This document shows positions 1-11,560 of a DNA stretch of 64,000 bases, piece after piece. The stretch's first letter is position 1, and the number at the start of each line of letters is the position of its first letter. This stretch comes from Pseudisothecium myosuroides. Its lineage: Eukaryota > Streptophyta > Bryopsida > Hypnales > Lembophyllaceae. The stretch lies in assembly GCA_951799445.1 (NCBI GenBank), contig OX637288.1:29181288-29245287 (forward strand), in the 5' to 3' direction. The notes under the pieces were generated by a model. The model was not told where the DNA came from, ran no database searches, and saw nothing but the letters and a program-made list of their open reading frames with translations. The translations under genes and the position numbers were made by a program.

Positions 1-1760
1 CCTGGAGGGGGGTCCACTCAACAAGGAGAAGGTTAGAAGGGGGTGTAAGAAAAAAAAATCAAAGAGGAAACACACAAGTTAGGCCACGTGGCAACACAAA
101 GCTCACACGCTAAAGGCTCCCCAAAGCGGCATCGCCAAGGTACGGTGGGGGGGTGACTTTAGGATTAGTGCAAGATACAAAAAAGACTCTTAACTTCAGA
201 AGTTAGATCACAACACGTACGAAAGGGAGAGAGAGGCTCTCCACTTACAACAAAGTACCAAAAACTTCACAAAAGAGTACACAAAGCAAGGTAGAAGGAC
301 CCCCAAGGGCCTTCAAAGCTTGAAAATAAGCAACAATGGAGCCAAAAGTGCTCTGAAAACACCGTAGAGGTTTTTGGCTTCAAACGCCAAAATATCCAAA
401 ATAACTTGGACCCACGGACCCAAAACAAGAATTGGGGGTGTTCTAGAGAGAGAAATGGGGCCCTTATATAGGTTTCCAAGGGCTCACCCCTCCCTCTAGA
501 GTTCTAAGTTAACCTTATCAACGGGGATTTTCATCCTCATCCTCAAAGATTTTCATCCTACATCCTAAATTTCTACTTCTACCATCTATGCTGGACCAAC
601 ATCCTAACTTTTGGAGATTAGCTCCAATCGCCGAACGAATTTCTTCGTTGGATCCAGATCGTCATGTGTAGTCCTCGACCCTCTTAATCCCCGTACCGAG
701 GCCAAAAATCCATCGTAGGCTAATTTAGTTTAAAAATCAAATCGTGGTAAAATCCTAGATCTTGGGGATCTCCTATTTTGAGAAATGTGAATAGCCTAGG
801 ATCTCCGGTAGGTGCGAGAGAGTCGGGAAGGACTTTTGGTTGACTTTGTTTCGCCATTGTATGGTAACGGAATGCCGGTCAACGCGGCGGGGACCCCGCC
901 ACGTGGTTAATTTTCGAGGAATCTCGCCGGTTCAGGTACTTGTCGCTATCGGAATGTCGTGAAACTTCACGGAGCGCATTATTAACATAAAACAAGCTAG
1001 TCTAATTTTTAGTGAGATTTTATTGTAACATGGGTAATTTCCATAAAATTCCCGTTGGAGGTTAAGAGGGTTGACCACCCGGAAAAAGGTTCTTCTGCAA
1101 GTCGGAGGATGCCGGGATTTTTCACGTGACCTCTCAGGGAGTCGCATGAAAGACGTGCGGGTGTGTTTCCGTACCTGGCACTATTGGTCAATGGAGATTT
1201 AAACTGGACATCTCCTTGAATTAGCGACGATGCGGGAATCTTCTGCAGATGGAGGAATCTTGGCAAACCGATTTCGCCATTGGACTCCTGGCATGGGCTT
1301 CACCCTAGAACGCCATCCTTGGGCCATAGATTCCTCCACAGCCCGGTTTTGCGTGAGTGGCTCCTACATGCTAACAATCAGGATTTTGGGAATTCGTCGA
1401 TCTAATGGGGAATTCTAAATCTAACTCTAGGACCCGACCTAGTGGCCTCGCTGTGGATCCCTCCGCCCGATTTAGCCATGAATCGCCACATTCATGGTGG
1501 GAATTAGCCTTTTGGGGGCTGTGTGACTCAAATCCTCCAAATCTAACCTTTTCGTTATTTCCATACTATTTTTAGGCAAGGTTTGGGGGATTGTAAGTAA
1601 AAAACACAAATCTAGACCAAATACTATAATGGGTATGACACAACCTTATTTCGGTTCGACACTCTTTTTATGGATTTTTCTATACTTTTATCAACTTTAA
1701 ATTGCAAATTTTCAAAAAAAGTAATTCTACGAGTCCCAAGTGACAAATTGGGAGCTCACA
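1..1760 (-). mobile_element. LTR2-family LTR, minus orientation, 5' part only (window edge)
   Basis: Read on the minus strand this begins TGTGAGCTCCC at 1760 and follows the complete LTR2 copy at 35383-40344 for about its first 1.75 kb. It includes the TATA region (TATATAAG at about 464-470, minus), the conserved leader after it, and the start of the GGCGAAGCTTTG tandem region near position 1. The rest lies outside the window. No coding sequence is seen; short ORFs here are chance frames. It directly abuts a plus-strand LTR2 that lacks its first 101 bp, which suggests this copy inserted into that one. Confidence 0.85.
464..470 (-). promoter_or_regulatory. TATA box of LTR2 (-)
   Basis: TTATATA on the plus strand reads TATATAAG on the minus strand. 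It is followed downstream by the conserved CCCATTTCTCTC leader seen in every LTR2 copy, so it is probably the LTR core promoter. Confidence 0.55.
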
Positions 1761-2886
1761 AGAACCGAAATAGGGTTGTGTCATACTCATTATAGTATTT
1801 GGTCTAGATTTGTGTTTTTACTTAGAATCCCTCAAACCTTGCCTAAAAATAGTATAGAAATAATGAAAAGGTTAGATTTGGAGGATTTGAGTCACACAGC
1901 CCCCAAAAGGCTAATTCCCACCATGAATGTGGCGATTCAGAGCTAGGTCGGTCCGAGGGATCCACAGCGAGGCCACTAGGTCGGGTCCTAGAGTTAGATT
2001 TAGAATTCCCCATTAAATCGAAGAATTCCCGAAATCCCAATTGTTAGCATGTAGGAGCCACTCACGCAAGACCGGGCCCGTGGAGGAATTTACAGCCCAA
2101 GGATGGCGTTCTAGGGTAAATTCCATGCAATGAGTTCAATAGCGAAATCGGTTTGCCAAGATTCTTCCACCTACAAAAGATTCCTGCACCGTCGCTAATT
2201 CGAGGAGATGGCCAGTTTTAATCTCCATTGACCAATCGTGCTAGGTACGGAAACACACCTGCACGTCTTTCATGCGACTCCCTGAGAGGTCACATGAAAA
2301 ATCCCGGCATCTTCCGACTTGCAGAAGAACCTTTTCCGGGTGGTCAACCTTCCTAATCTCCAACGGGAATTTCATGGAAATTACCTAGGTTACAATAAAA
2401 TCTCACTAAAAATTAGACTAGCTTGTTTTATGTTAATAATGCGCTCCGTGAAGTTTCACAACATTCCGATAGCGGCAAGTACCCGAACCGGCGAGATTCC
2501 TCGGAAATTAACCACGTGGCGGGGTCCCCGCCGCGTTGACCGGCGTCCCGAGACCATACGATGGCGAAACAAAGTCAACCAAAAGTCCTTCCCGACTCTC
2601 TTGCACCTACCGGAGACCCTAGGCTATTCACATTTCTCAAAATAGGAGACCTCCAAGATCAGAGATTTTACCGCGATTTGGTTTTTAAACTAAATTAGCC
2701 TACGATGGGTTTTTGGCCTCGGGAAGGGAGGTAGAAGAGTTAGGGACAAAACACGGCGATCTGGATCCAATGGCGCAATCCGTTTGGCGATTGGAGCTAA
2801 TCTCCAAAAGTTAGGATGTTGGTCCAACATAGATGGTAGAAGTAGATTTTTAGGATGTAGGATGAAAATCTTTGAGGATGAGGATG
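1761..2886 (+). mobile_element. LTR2 copy 1, 5' segment
   Basis: Matches LTR2 from its nucleotide 102 (AGAACCGAAATAGGG) to the point where LTR1 copy A enters. It continues after that insertion at 6371. The first 101 bp of this LTR are not present in the window. The last five bases, 2882-2886 (GGATG), are duplicated at 6366-6370 as the target site of LTR1 copy A. No gene is present. Confidence 0.85.
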
Positions 2887-5800
2887 TGTCGCAGTGTGAA
2901 TTTTTGAATTTTTGTAAGTTATCTAAATCTTGGAACGGAAACCGTGATCTGGGATCCGGAATTGAGCAAGAGGTAACGGAAAACTGGAAATTAACTACAG
3001 AACGGAATAGGTGATAATCCGGATTCGATCTGAATCTAAACCAGATTAGAGTTGGAGCGGATCTGAGTTGGAACGGATTGAGTCAGGAACGGATTTGGTC
3101 ATGATGACAGATCAGACTGTAAATAGGCTGACCAATCCAGTTTCCACTCTTTTTCAAACTTCGTTTGCTGAAATCGCTCTCCAGCTTGTACTTAGCTTTC
3201 CTCCCAGCGCTTTGCTTTCTTGTTTTGTGAGTGTATGTGTGCGTGTTAGTGTGTTAGAGTGCGCAGCGCTTTAGTGTGTGTTGCAGGTTTAGAGGTATTC
3301 CGGTTGAGATCGGAAGAGTGAAGGTGAGAAACGGGACGTGCACCTAGGAGAGAGAAAGGTAGTCTCAGTAAGAATCCGGTTAGCACAGCTCGTGTCCATG
3401 CCTCAATTCCGCAAGAGTAGAGCAGGACCGTCTAGTTCCTCCGCAGTAGAAGTTAAACTCCGGAAGGTGTGTCCGATTATTCCAGCAGAAGAGAAGGAAA
3501 AGGACAACCTCATAGAGGATCTTGCCAGGATGGATTGCGGGGGACTGATAGATAAACCTTGGGGGTTTAGAGAGGAACGGATGATTCGAGAGCTGTTGGA
3601 AAAACTCTCAAATCAGTTCGATAAGACCATCTGCGGAATTCCGGGCAGTTGGACGGAAGAGATGTGGAGGTGTTTTGTACGACTTCCGGTCAGGAGGTTG
3701 AGGGATGGCCACCTCGAAGGAAGGATACACTCGGAGGAAGTTCTGGAGCAACGTGGACTCGAAGGATGGGCATGCAGTCGCGGATTGTTTGGACGACCGG
3801 CATCGCAATCTATAGTTCCTGGTTCCGATCATCCACCCATAGAAACCGACGAGGGTGACAATAGCCATCGGGAACTTGATTTTTGGAGCCCTGAGCGGGG
3901 AACGGAAAGTGGACTGGGCCAGGATCTTTTCCGATCTGGTCAGTCGTCTGGTTCCAAAGATCGGAGGAAGTAGGCCGACACCGCTGAGTCCCTACATCTT
4001 CCATCTTTACAAGCATAACCAGCTCCTCACGGATACGGAGGAGAAGGAGTAGAAGACTCAGGAGACACTCCTGAAGTATGGAGAATCGGAATCGGAGGAA
4101 GAGCAGGAGGAAGTATCCGGTTCCGATGAAGAAGAAGAAGAGGAGGAGCAACATTGGCCGTAGAACAAGTGGCAGAAGACGACGCCTCCTCATCGGAGAG
4201 GAACCCCAACCCCTCCGGGTGAGACATCCAACCCTAGGAAGAAACCGGTTTTTGAAGGACCGGGTCCTTCCGGATCGGATCCGACGGATCCGTTCAACCA
4301 GCTGATCAACATCTTGAGCGATGTGCAAGCAGACTGGGCGGTCAAGAAGCTGGTTCTGACCCAGATCAGTGAGCTGGTGGATGCATCAGCGGATAGCAAC
4401 CTCGCGGGAGTGGTTGCAGAATACATCTCCAACTCGGATGAGATCCGGAAGCAAGAAGCGGAGATACGACGACTTCAGGAGGAAGTCAATGCGTTGAAGA
4501 CAGAACTTTTACTCCTCAAGGAGGACATGGCCACCACTCGTGAGATGGTAGAGGCTACCCGGAAAGTAGCTGAGGACGTGAAGGCCACTTTTGGGGCAAC
4601 CGGAGAGGCCGTCACTAAGTCAAAGCTGTTTGACGAGGGAATACTCAAGGACAAGAAGATATCCGGAACCAAGTTGGTCCGGATCTTGACGGACTACTCC
4701 GAGAAGGTAGAATTGGTGATGGTGGAAGCACAAGAAGCAGCAAATCGGATGGAGAAAAGCAGTTGAAAGCTGAACGGAGTGACGTTGTCACGGTCGTTCC
4801 ATCTTTCCGACCTTTCGATGCTAGGGTCTTTTCCGAACGTAGGCATTCAGACGGAGGGAAAGGATCGGACTCCCCAGTCAAAGAAGAGTGGGAGGAAGCT
4901 TGCTAAAACCATCAACTTAGATTTGTCACCGGATCTCCCAGATCGTGAAACCGGGGAGTGGAACCGGAATCTGATGGACGTCTTCGAACAGCTTGGAACG
5001 GAAGCGTCCAGGAGTCCCACACTGAACCAGGGACAGGATCAAAGTATGGATCTGACCCCGGATCAGGGTGCGGATCAAGGTCTAGATCAGAGCATGGACC
5101 AAGGTGTGGACCAGGTTATGGACGAAAGAACGGATCAAGGAGTAGATCCGGTTGTGATAGGATAGATAGGATTTAGTTTTGTAAATATTTGTTAGTTAGG
5201 ACCGGACCGGATTTGATCCGGTGTGTTTGGTCTGGATCGGATGTTCTCCGGTCTGGCCGGCTCGGCAGGGACCGAAAGTTTCGCGCGGACTTTCTAGGGC
5301 CCTTTTTGTTGACTTTGAGTTTTAAAGTGTATACTAGTCAGTCTCTGCAAAGGAGACTGGGAGTCTTTTCTCTTGAGTTTTTGTATGTTTTCTATTGACT
5401 TCTTGTTTTACATCTCTCCCGCGTATGGCAGGACTGTTTGGTGAGGAGTTAGGAAGATGTATGCAGATTCTAGAGAGACTTCTCCCCTTAGTGTGTTTGT
5501 TTTGCTCCTATGTGCATATGAGTGGGTATTCTAAGTGTTGGGAGTGGATTTCAGTTCCTCAGCACCTCTACAGTTCACGATTCCGGGCGAGAAAGCCGTT
5601 GTTAGGCTAGGCGGATAGGGAAGGAGTCTTTAGTCGCGCTAGAATTCCTGGATAGGAAATCCGGTTGAGTGTCCGATCTCCCGTGAGGTCTCGCTGCCCT
5701 AGCTGGTAAACGGAAGGACTTTAGTTGATGTTGGAACGGACAGGTTCGCTTGTAACCACCTAACTTTGCACGGAGGGAACTTGGCATCAAGGTCGTTGTA

Positions 5801-6365
5801 GTATGAGAGGATCGTACGGGGGGTCTTTGTGTGACCTGCAAACCGGATCGCTATCCGGGTGGCTGTGAGAGATCAAACTGGATCCGAGCTAGTGTAGGAA
5901 ATAGTGGATTAGAGAAGTGGGTCTTCAGCCACTATAAGTCACGGAAGGAGTGGCGGGCCTGCCACTCTGAAAAGCAAGCGGCGAACCCTCTGTTGGTGAA
6001 ACAGAGGCAAAGCTAAACCAAAGTGGAGTGAAGGTACGTGTGAGTGGACCGGAACGGATTAGTTCAGAGGAGTGCCAGGATTGGAAGTTGTAGGATCTTG
6101 GGTTGTGGAAGTTTTACAGGACCGAATAGCTTGACAGGCCGGAAGAAATAGAGAGAGGTCTGGCCGCTATTTTTGGTGTGTTATTGTTTCCGATTTTAGA
6201 TCTAGGACCGGAAAGTAGAAATTGGAGACTGACAGGAGCTTAAGTTGGGAATAGTGCTAGACACTTCACAGAATCTCGTGGGTTCGATCTTTAGAGTCAT
6301 TTTGTTATGCTTTAGAGTGATTTTTGGGAGTATAACAGGGAATTCACTTACTCTGTGCTGCGACA
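2887..6365 (+). mobile_element. Solo LTR1, copy A
   Basis: A 3479-bp solo LTR with ends TGTCGCAG...CTGCGACA (inverted) and a perfect 5-bp target duplication GGATG at 2882-2886 and 6366-6370. It is homologous to 45165-48650 and to the reverse complement of 15313-18809. It carries a decayed copy of the LTR-resident ORF (3398-5165). The promoter is also eroded: the TATA site seen in the other copies reads TGTAAATA near 3118. It lies within LTR2 copy 1, so it is younger than that LTR. No internal region, PBS or PPT is attached, so it arose by LTR-LTR recombination. Confidence 0.92.
3398..5165 (+). pseudogene. LTR-resident acidic coiled-coil ORF, decayed copy A
   Basis: Homologue of the intact 589-codon ORF at 45680-47449, starting at the equivalent ATG (MPQFRKS...). 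The frame is good to about 3665, where the sequence after WTEEMW shifts frame. Further lesions are a TAG at the KE(W)K site near 4050 (TGG to TAG), a TAG in place of CAG near 4163, and a TGA near 4764 (AGG to TGA). The middle and coiled-coil portion (4314-4766) and the tail (4779-5165) remain readable. The C-terminus has a longer run of DQG-type repeats (LTPDQGADQGLDQ...) than copies B and C. The function of the family is unknown. Confidence 0.85.
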
Positions 6366-6430
6366 GGATGAAAATCCCCGTTGATAAGGTTACCTTAGAG
6401 CTTTAGAGAGAGGGGTGGGCCCTTGGAAAC

Positions 6431-6440
6431 CTATATAAGG
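6431..6440 (+). promoter_or_regulatory. TATA box of LTR2 copy 1
   Basis: CTATATAAGG, followed by the CCCATTTCTCTCTCTAGAACA leader conserved in other LTR2 copies. Copy 3 has a mutated version (CCTATTTAAGG near 10887). Confidence 0.6.
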
Positions 6441-6849
6441 GTCCCATTTCTCTCTCTAGAACATCCCCAATTCTCATTTTGGGTCCGTGGGTCCAAGTTA
6501 TTTTGGATATTTTGGCATTTGAAGCCAAAAACCTCTACAGTGTTTTTGGAGCACTTTTTGCTCCATTGTTGCTAGATTTCAAGCTTTGAAGGTCCTTGGG
6601 GGTCCTTCTATCTTTCCTTGTGTACTTCTCGTGTGTTTGTATACGTTTGTTACGAGTTAAGAGTCCTTGTTTCTCTCTTGTTGTACCTTTGTGAGCTAAC
6701 TTTTGAGTTTAGGAGTCTTTTGATGTCTTGTCCTAATCCTAAAGTCACCCCCCACTGTACCTTGGTGATGCTGCTTTGGGGGGCCTTTAGCTTGTGAAGT
6801 CGTGTGTCTTTACGTGTCCTAACGTGTTGTTTCTTCGCTTACGTGTTCT

Positions 6850-7010
6850 CACCTTCCTCTAATCTTTCCTTTGTTGTGTGTATCCTCCTCGGGACGGCGA
6901 AGCTTTGACTTCGTCAAGTGTGGTTCTTAAGTGTTTTTTTCTTCTATCTTCTTCTAATATCCCTCTTGTTGTGTGGACCCCTCTTCGGGACGGCGAAGCT
7001 TTGAACTAGT
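6850..7010 (+). repeat. Two units of LTR2 93-95 bp tandem repeat
   Basis: Two units starting CTTCTAATMTYCCYCTTGTTG, at about 6856 and 6952. Each carries GGGACGGCGAAGCTTTGA. Three units occur at 11310-11560 and four at 37096-37470, so unit number varies among LTR copies. Confidence 0.75.
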
Positions 7011-8383
7011 GACCACGTCAAGTCCTACAGTGTGTGTTAAAATAGTCTTAGACGGCGGAGCTTCGAAATCGTGGAGTGTCACAAGTCCTAAAGTTGGTAT
7101 TAAACCCAATTTTACGGCAAAGCTTTGAACCTCCATAGCCTTAGATTCCAAAGTCTAGTTTCCAAGACCTTCTTGGAAAAGTCTAAAGTTTAGCTTCCAA
7201 GAGAATAGAATGTTAGCGGGAAGTAGGTGTTGAGAGCCAAGTTTCACAAACCTAGCTTTTGTACACGGGATTTCGCTAGCCTAGTATCTTTTCACGCCCA
7301 ACCCCCCGAACGGCAAAGCTTTGACTTTGCCACAAATCCAATTTATTTTTACATTAGTAGGTTCCCCTAAGGAATCCCGTGTGTGTGGATTTGAGAAAAA
7401 AGGCAACCAGCATAGCCAGTAGCAAGCCAGCCAACCAGTAGCAGCCAATATAGCAGCCGCGAGTCCCCAGCAGTCCCGTACTCAGTTAAGGCCGGCACCC
7501 CGTTAGGCCCGGTACATTGCCTGTCCGGCGCTTGCGTGGTTCGATATTCGGTGGCCCTGGTCAACTGATCTTGGCTCACATACATACATGCTAGAATCCA
7601 GACCAGAAATCAGGATGATACCCTACGAGATCCCACTTTTCTTTTCTTTTTGATTTTTTCCGACTAATTAAGAGTTAGTAGAAATTTAGTTAGAAAGGAG
7701 GAAAAAAGACTCAGTTAGGATCCAATTACTAAATTGGTAGAAAATTAGTTAGGAAAGGAACCCAGCTAGACTTAGTCATACAAACCAGTTTAGATTTAGT
7801 TGAAAGCTAGTTAGAATCCAGAGCAGGACCCAGAGTAATCTAGTCTAAGCTAAGTAGGAAACCAAAGGTTTACCAAAAAATATCCATATTATAACGGGAA
7901 ATAAAAAGCCAAGGGAAGGGGAAAAAAAAGAGTCCACGCCTCCACGTTACACCTGCACACCAAACTCGCAATCTCCACTCTAACCAACCAAATATACACA
8001 TGAACAATGGAAGGAGATTAGAGAAGGAGAAAGTGAAGTAGGGAGCAAAAGGAGAGAGACGATAAATAGTGACCTAGGTTTAGGCTAGGTAGGCTTTAGG
8101 AAGAAATCTTGGAAATTTGTGGTGACCATTGAGAGGAGGATTAAGATGACACAAAGGCAAAATGGTGTAAGAGGATAGTTGGCATCTTAAAACCTCCTTG
8201 AAGTTTGAGACCATAGTGTAAGACTCATAAAGGCTTAGGTGGAATAGTACTAGTGTAGAAGGAGAAGGGAAGAAAGAAAAGGAAGGAGGAAGGGAAAGAG
8301 GGAGTTTAGATCATCAAAAATTGTAACATTTTCTAAATAAGCAGTGAGCTTGGAGAAAATTCAAAATAAAACCAAAGACTACC

Positions 8384-8446
8384 ATGGAGCATGAGGACGT
8401 ACACGTGGACGTGGATGAGGTTATTTCCAAAATCGGTAGTGAAGAG
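8384..8446 (+). CDS. 21-codon LTR-encoded start exon with splice donor (LTR2 copy 1)
   Basis: ATG in an ACCATGG context opens a 21-codon frame, MEHEDVHVDVDEV followed by eight more residues ending SEE. It ends exactly at GAG followed by GTGAGT (8447-8452), a consensus splice donor; read unspliced, the frame stops soon after. The same 21-codon length, acidic character and phase-0 donor occur at 12723-12785, 38761-38823 and, in the diverged LTR4, on the minus strand at 51782-51720. I infer that the LTR supplies the first coding exon of a spliced element protein such as Gag. The acceptor exon is not present because only LTRs remain. Confidence 0.55.
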
Positions 8447-8639
8447 GTGAGTTTTTTATTTAATCTTTGATGTTTCTCCCTAGTCAGCATTTATTTTCCT
8501 AATCAACCCTTAGAGCGTGATTAGCATCCGAGATTAGTGCAAATTAGAAGTTTAAATTCAAAAAGTTATAGATTAGGGATAGAGGTTTCCAAAAACATAT
8601 TACACTTAGGATTTGGCTTTAAATCGACCGCGTTAGGCA

Positions 8640-9720
8640 AAGTTGAACGGTAGGGGGTAGGACGGAAGAATTTTGAGTAAAATTCATACAAAAAGAATCA
8701 TGGACGGAATTAAGGGGTTTAAATTAGAAAGAGAATTTAGGATTAAAATTAGGGATTAATTAGCGGTTAAAATTAGAACCAATTTACATTTTTATTTCTT
8801 AAAGTTAAAATTCTAAGGTCAAAATCTAGAGTTAACTTTGGGAAGTTAAAAAAATAGAATTAATTTGGAAGTTTAACTTAGGGGGTTAAAATTCCCAATG
8901 AAACCTTACGGTAGTTTAGAAAAGGAAGTTAGGATTAATTAGGAGTAAAAAATCCGAGTAAGAAGTAGAAATTAAAAGTGAAAACTTTAGACTAAAATTA
9001 GGAGGTAGAAATTACGAGTAGAAATAGGAGTTAGATCTTAAAGTTAGAAATTTGAAATTAGAGTGAATGTTAGAGGTCAAAAGCTAGAGTAAAATTTAGA
9101 AGTAAAACTTGAAGTAACATTTAGAGTTAATCTAGGATTAAAAAGATAGGATTAAATTGGAAAGTAGAAGTCAAAAGCCTAAAGTCAAAAGTTAAGATTA
9201 AATTTAAAGGTTAAACTTTAGAGTCAATTGGGAAGTAAAAAGTTAGAGTAAAAAGCTAAAGTGAAAAGTGAAAAATTATAGTTAGATTTAGAGGATAAAT
9301 CTTAGAGTTAGTTGGAAATAGAAAAATCTAGAGTCAAAGTGAAAACATAGAGTCAAACCTAGAGGTTAAAATTTGGGATTAATTCTAGAAGTAAAAATTT
9401 AGAGTTAAAAGTCAAACACCTAGAGTTATATGTAGAAGGTAAATTTAGAATAAAATAGGGAAGTGAAAACTTGAAGTTAAAGTCAAAACATAGAGTTAAC
9501 CTTAGAAGGTAAATTTTAGAGTTAGTTTGGGAGTAAAAACTTGGAGTCAAAAGTCAAAACAAAGTCAACCGGTAGCATTACATCTTGAAGTTAAATTCTC
9601 CAATTAGTTTGGGAAGCTAAAAACCTAGAGTACACTTAGAAGTTAAAAGTTAGAGTAAGAATTGAAACTTTAGGGATAGCTTTTAAAAGTAGAATTTCTA
9701 GGTGGAGTTCAAAAATCCAA
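8640..9720 (+). repeat. Degenerate purine-rich repeat tract in LTR2 copy 1
   Basis: About 1 kb made of irregular permutations of AGAGTTAAAAGT, AAAGTCAAAAG and TAGAAGTAAAA. There is no clean period and the tract is almost free of C. Equivalent tracts lie at about 13020-13940 and 39100-39960. No coding potential is seen. Confidence 0.7.
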
Positions 9721-11309
9721 GATAGTCTTACAAGTTCATGGAAGGAACATAGGGGTTTCCCTTTTTACGTAGTTAGGGACGTTAGAAATGACGCCAACTA
9801 CCCAAACTACTCTCGACATAGGATAGATAGTTAGGGAGTTAGAATTTTACCATTACCCTTGAGCATTGCAGTTACCTTGTGAGTTACTACATGCATTCTA
9901 ATTATTCGCTGCCATCCACGACATTTAGGAAACGTTAGCAAAAAAGATCCATTGCTTGGAAGGCACGGTGGACCGCGCTCATATCACCCCCATATATTAA
10001 AAATGTGGATAAAGGCATAGAACCTGGTCGTAGTTCGCTCTATTACCAAAGGTGGATAATCTAGCGCCCACAGAGTACAACGGCGAAATCGATTTGCCAA
10101 GATTCCCCCATCTGCAGAAGATTTCCGCACCGTCGCTAATTCGAGGAGATGGCCAGTTTAATCTCCATTGACTAATCGTGCCAGGTACGGAAACACACCT
10201 GCACGTCTTTCATGCGACTCCCTGAGAGGTCACGTGAAAAATCCCGGCATCTTCCGACTTGCAAAAGAACCTTTTCCAAGTGGTCAACCCTTCTAACCTC
10301 CAACGGGAATTTCATGGAAATTACCCAGGTTACAATAAGATCTCACTAAAAATTAGACTAGCTTGTTTTATGTTAATAATGTGTTCCGTGAAGTTTCACG
10401 ACATTCCAATAGCGGCAAGTACCCGAACCGGCGAGATTCTTCGGGAATTAACCACGTGGCGGGGTCCCCGCCACGTTGACCGGCATCCCGGGACCATACG
10501 ATGGCGAAACGAAGTCAACCAAAAGTCCTTCCCGACTCTCTTGCACCTACCGGAGACCCTAGGCTATTCACATTTCTCAAAAGAGGAGACCCCCAAGATC
10601 TAGGATTTTACCATGATTTGGTTTTTAAACTAAATTAGCCTACGATGGGTTTTTGGCCTCGGTACGAGGGGATAGGGGTTGTAGGACTAAACACGGCGAT
10701 CTGGATCCAACGGCGCAGTCCGTTCGGCGATTGGAGCTAATCTTCGAAAGTTAGAATGTTGGTCCAGCATAGATTTTAGAAGTAGAAATTTAGGACTTAG
10801 ATTGAAAATCTTTGAGGATGAGGATGAAAATCTGAATTGATAAGGTTATCTTAGAGCTTTAGAGAGAGGGGTGAGCCCTTGAAAACCTATTTAAGGGCCC
10901 CATTTCTCTCTCTAGAACACCCCCTCACTTTTGTTTGAGTCCGTGGGTCCAATTTGCTTTGAATATTTTGGCGTTTGAAGCCAAAAACCTCTACGGTGTT
11001 TTTGGAGCACTTTTTGCTCTATTGTTGCTAGATTTCAAGCTTTAAAGGTCTTTAGGGGGTCCTTCTATCTTGCCTTGTGTACTTCTCGTGCATTGTTATA
11101 CCCTTGTTACGAGTTAAGAGTCCTTGTTTCTCTCTTGTTGTACCTTTGTGAGCTAACTTGTGAGTTTAGGAGTCTTTTGGTGTCTTGTCCTAATCCTAAA
11201 GTCACCCCCCACCGTACCTTGGCGATGCCGCTTTGGGGGCCTTTAGCTTGTGAAGTTGTGTGTCTTTACGTGTCCTAAACGTGTTGTTTTTTCCTCACTT
11301 GTGTGTGTC

Positions 11310-11560
11310 ACCCTCTTCTAATATTCTCCTTGTTGTGTGGACCCCCCCTCGGGACGGTGAAGCTTTGGCTTTGTCACGTGGGTTTTTTGAGTTTGTCTTT
11401 TCTACCTTCTTCTAATATTCCCCTTGTTGTGTGGATCCCCCCTCGGGACGGCGAAGCTTTGGCTTTGTCACGTGGGTTTCTTGAGTTTGTCTTTTTAACC
11501 TTCTTCTAATATTCTCCTCGTTGTGTGGAACCCCCCCACGGCGGCGAAGCTTTGAACTAG
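11310..11560 (+). repeat. Three units of LTR2 93-95 bp tandem repeat
   Basis: Units begin CTTCTAATATTC at about 11315, 11408 and 11503. Each contains a GC-rich pentad-like run of C followed by the GGCGAAGCTTTG motif. Confidence 0.8.

Larger units (their letters stand above)
6366..10072 (+). mobile_element. LTR2 copy 1, 3' segment
   Basis: Begins with the duplicated target GGATG (6366-6370) and continues LTR2 copy 1 exactly where it was interrupted at 2886, running to the LTR end GCGCCCACA at 10072. With 1761-2886 it gives about 4.83 kb of LTR2. It contains a TATA box, two units of the 93-bp tandem repeat, a degenerate CAGCATA minisatellite (about 7400-7470), the 21-codon start exon and a long purine-rich stretch. 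The next base starts another LTR2 copy. Confidence 0.88.

Noticed and set aside
2319..2645. ORFs of 108-124 aa repeated at 2319, 10259 and 35996
   Set aside because: They recur only because LTR2 copies are homologous. They lack ATG-based conservation and lie in the untranscribed upstream part of the LTR, so coding is unlikely.
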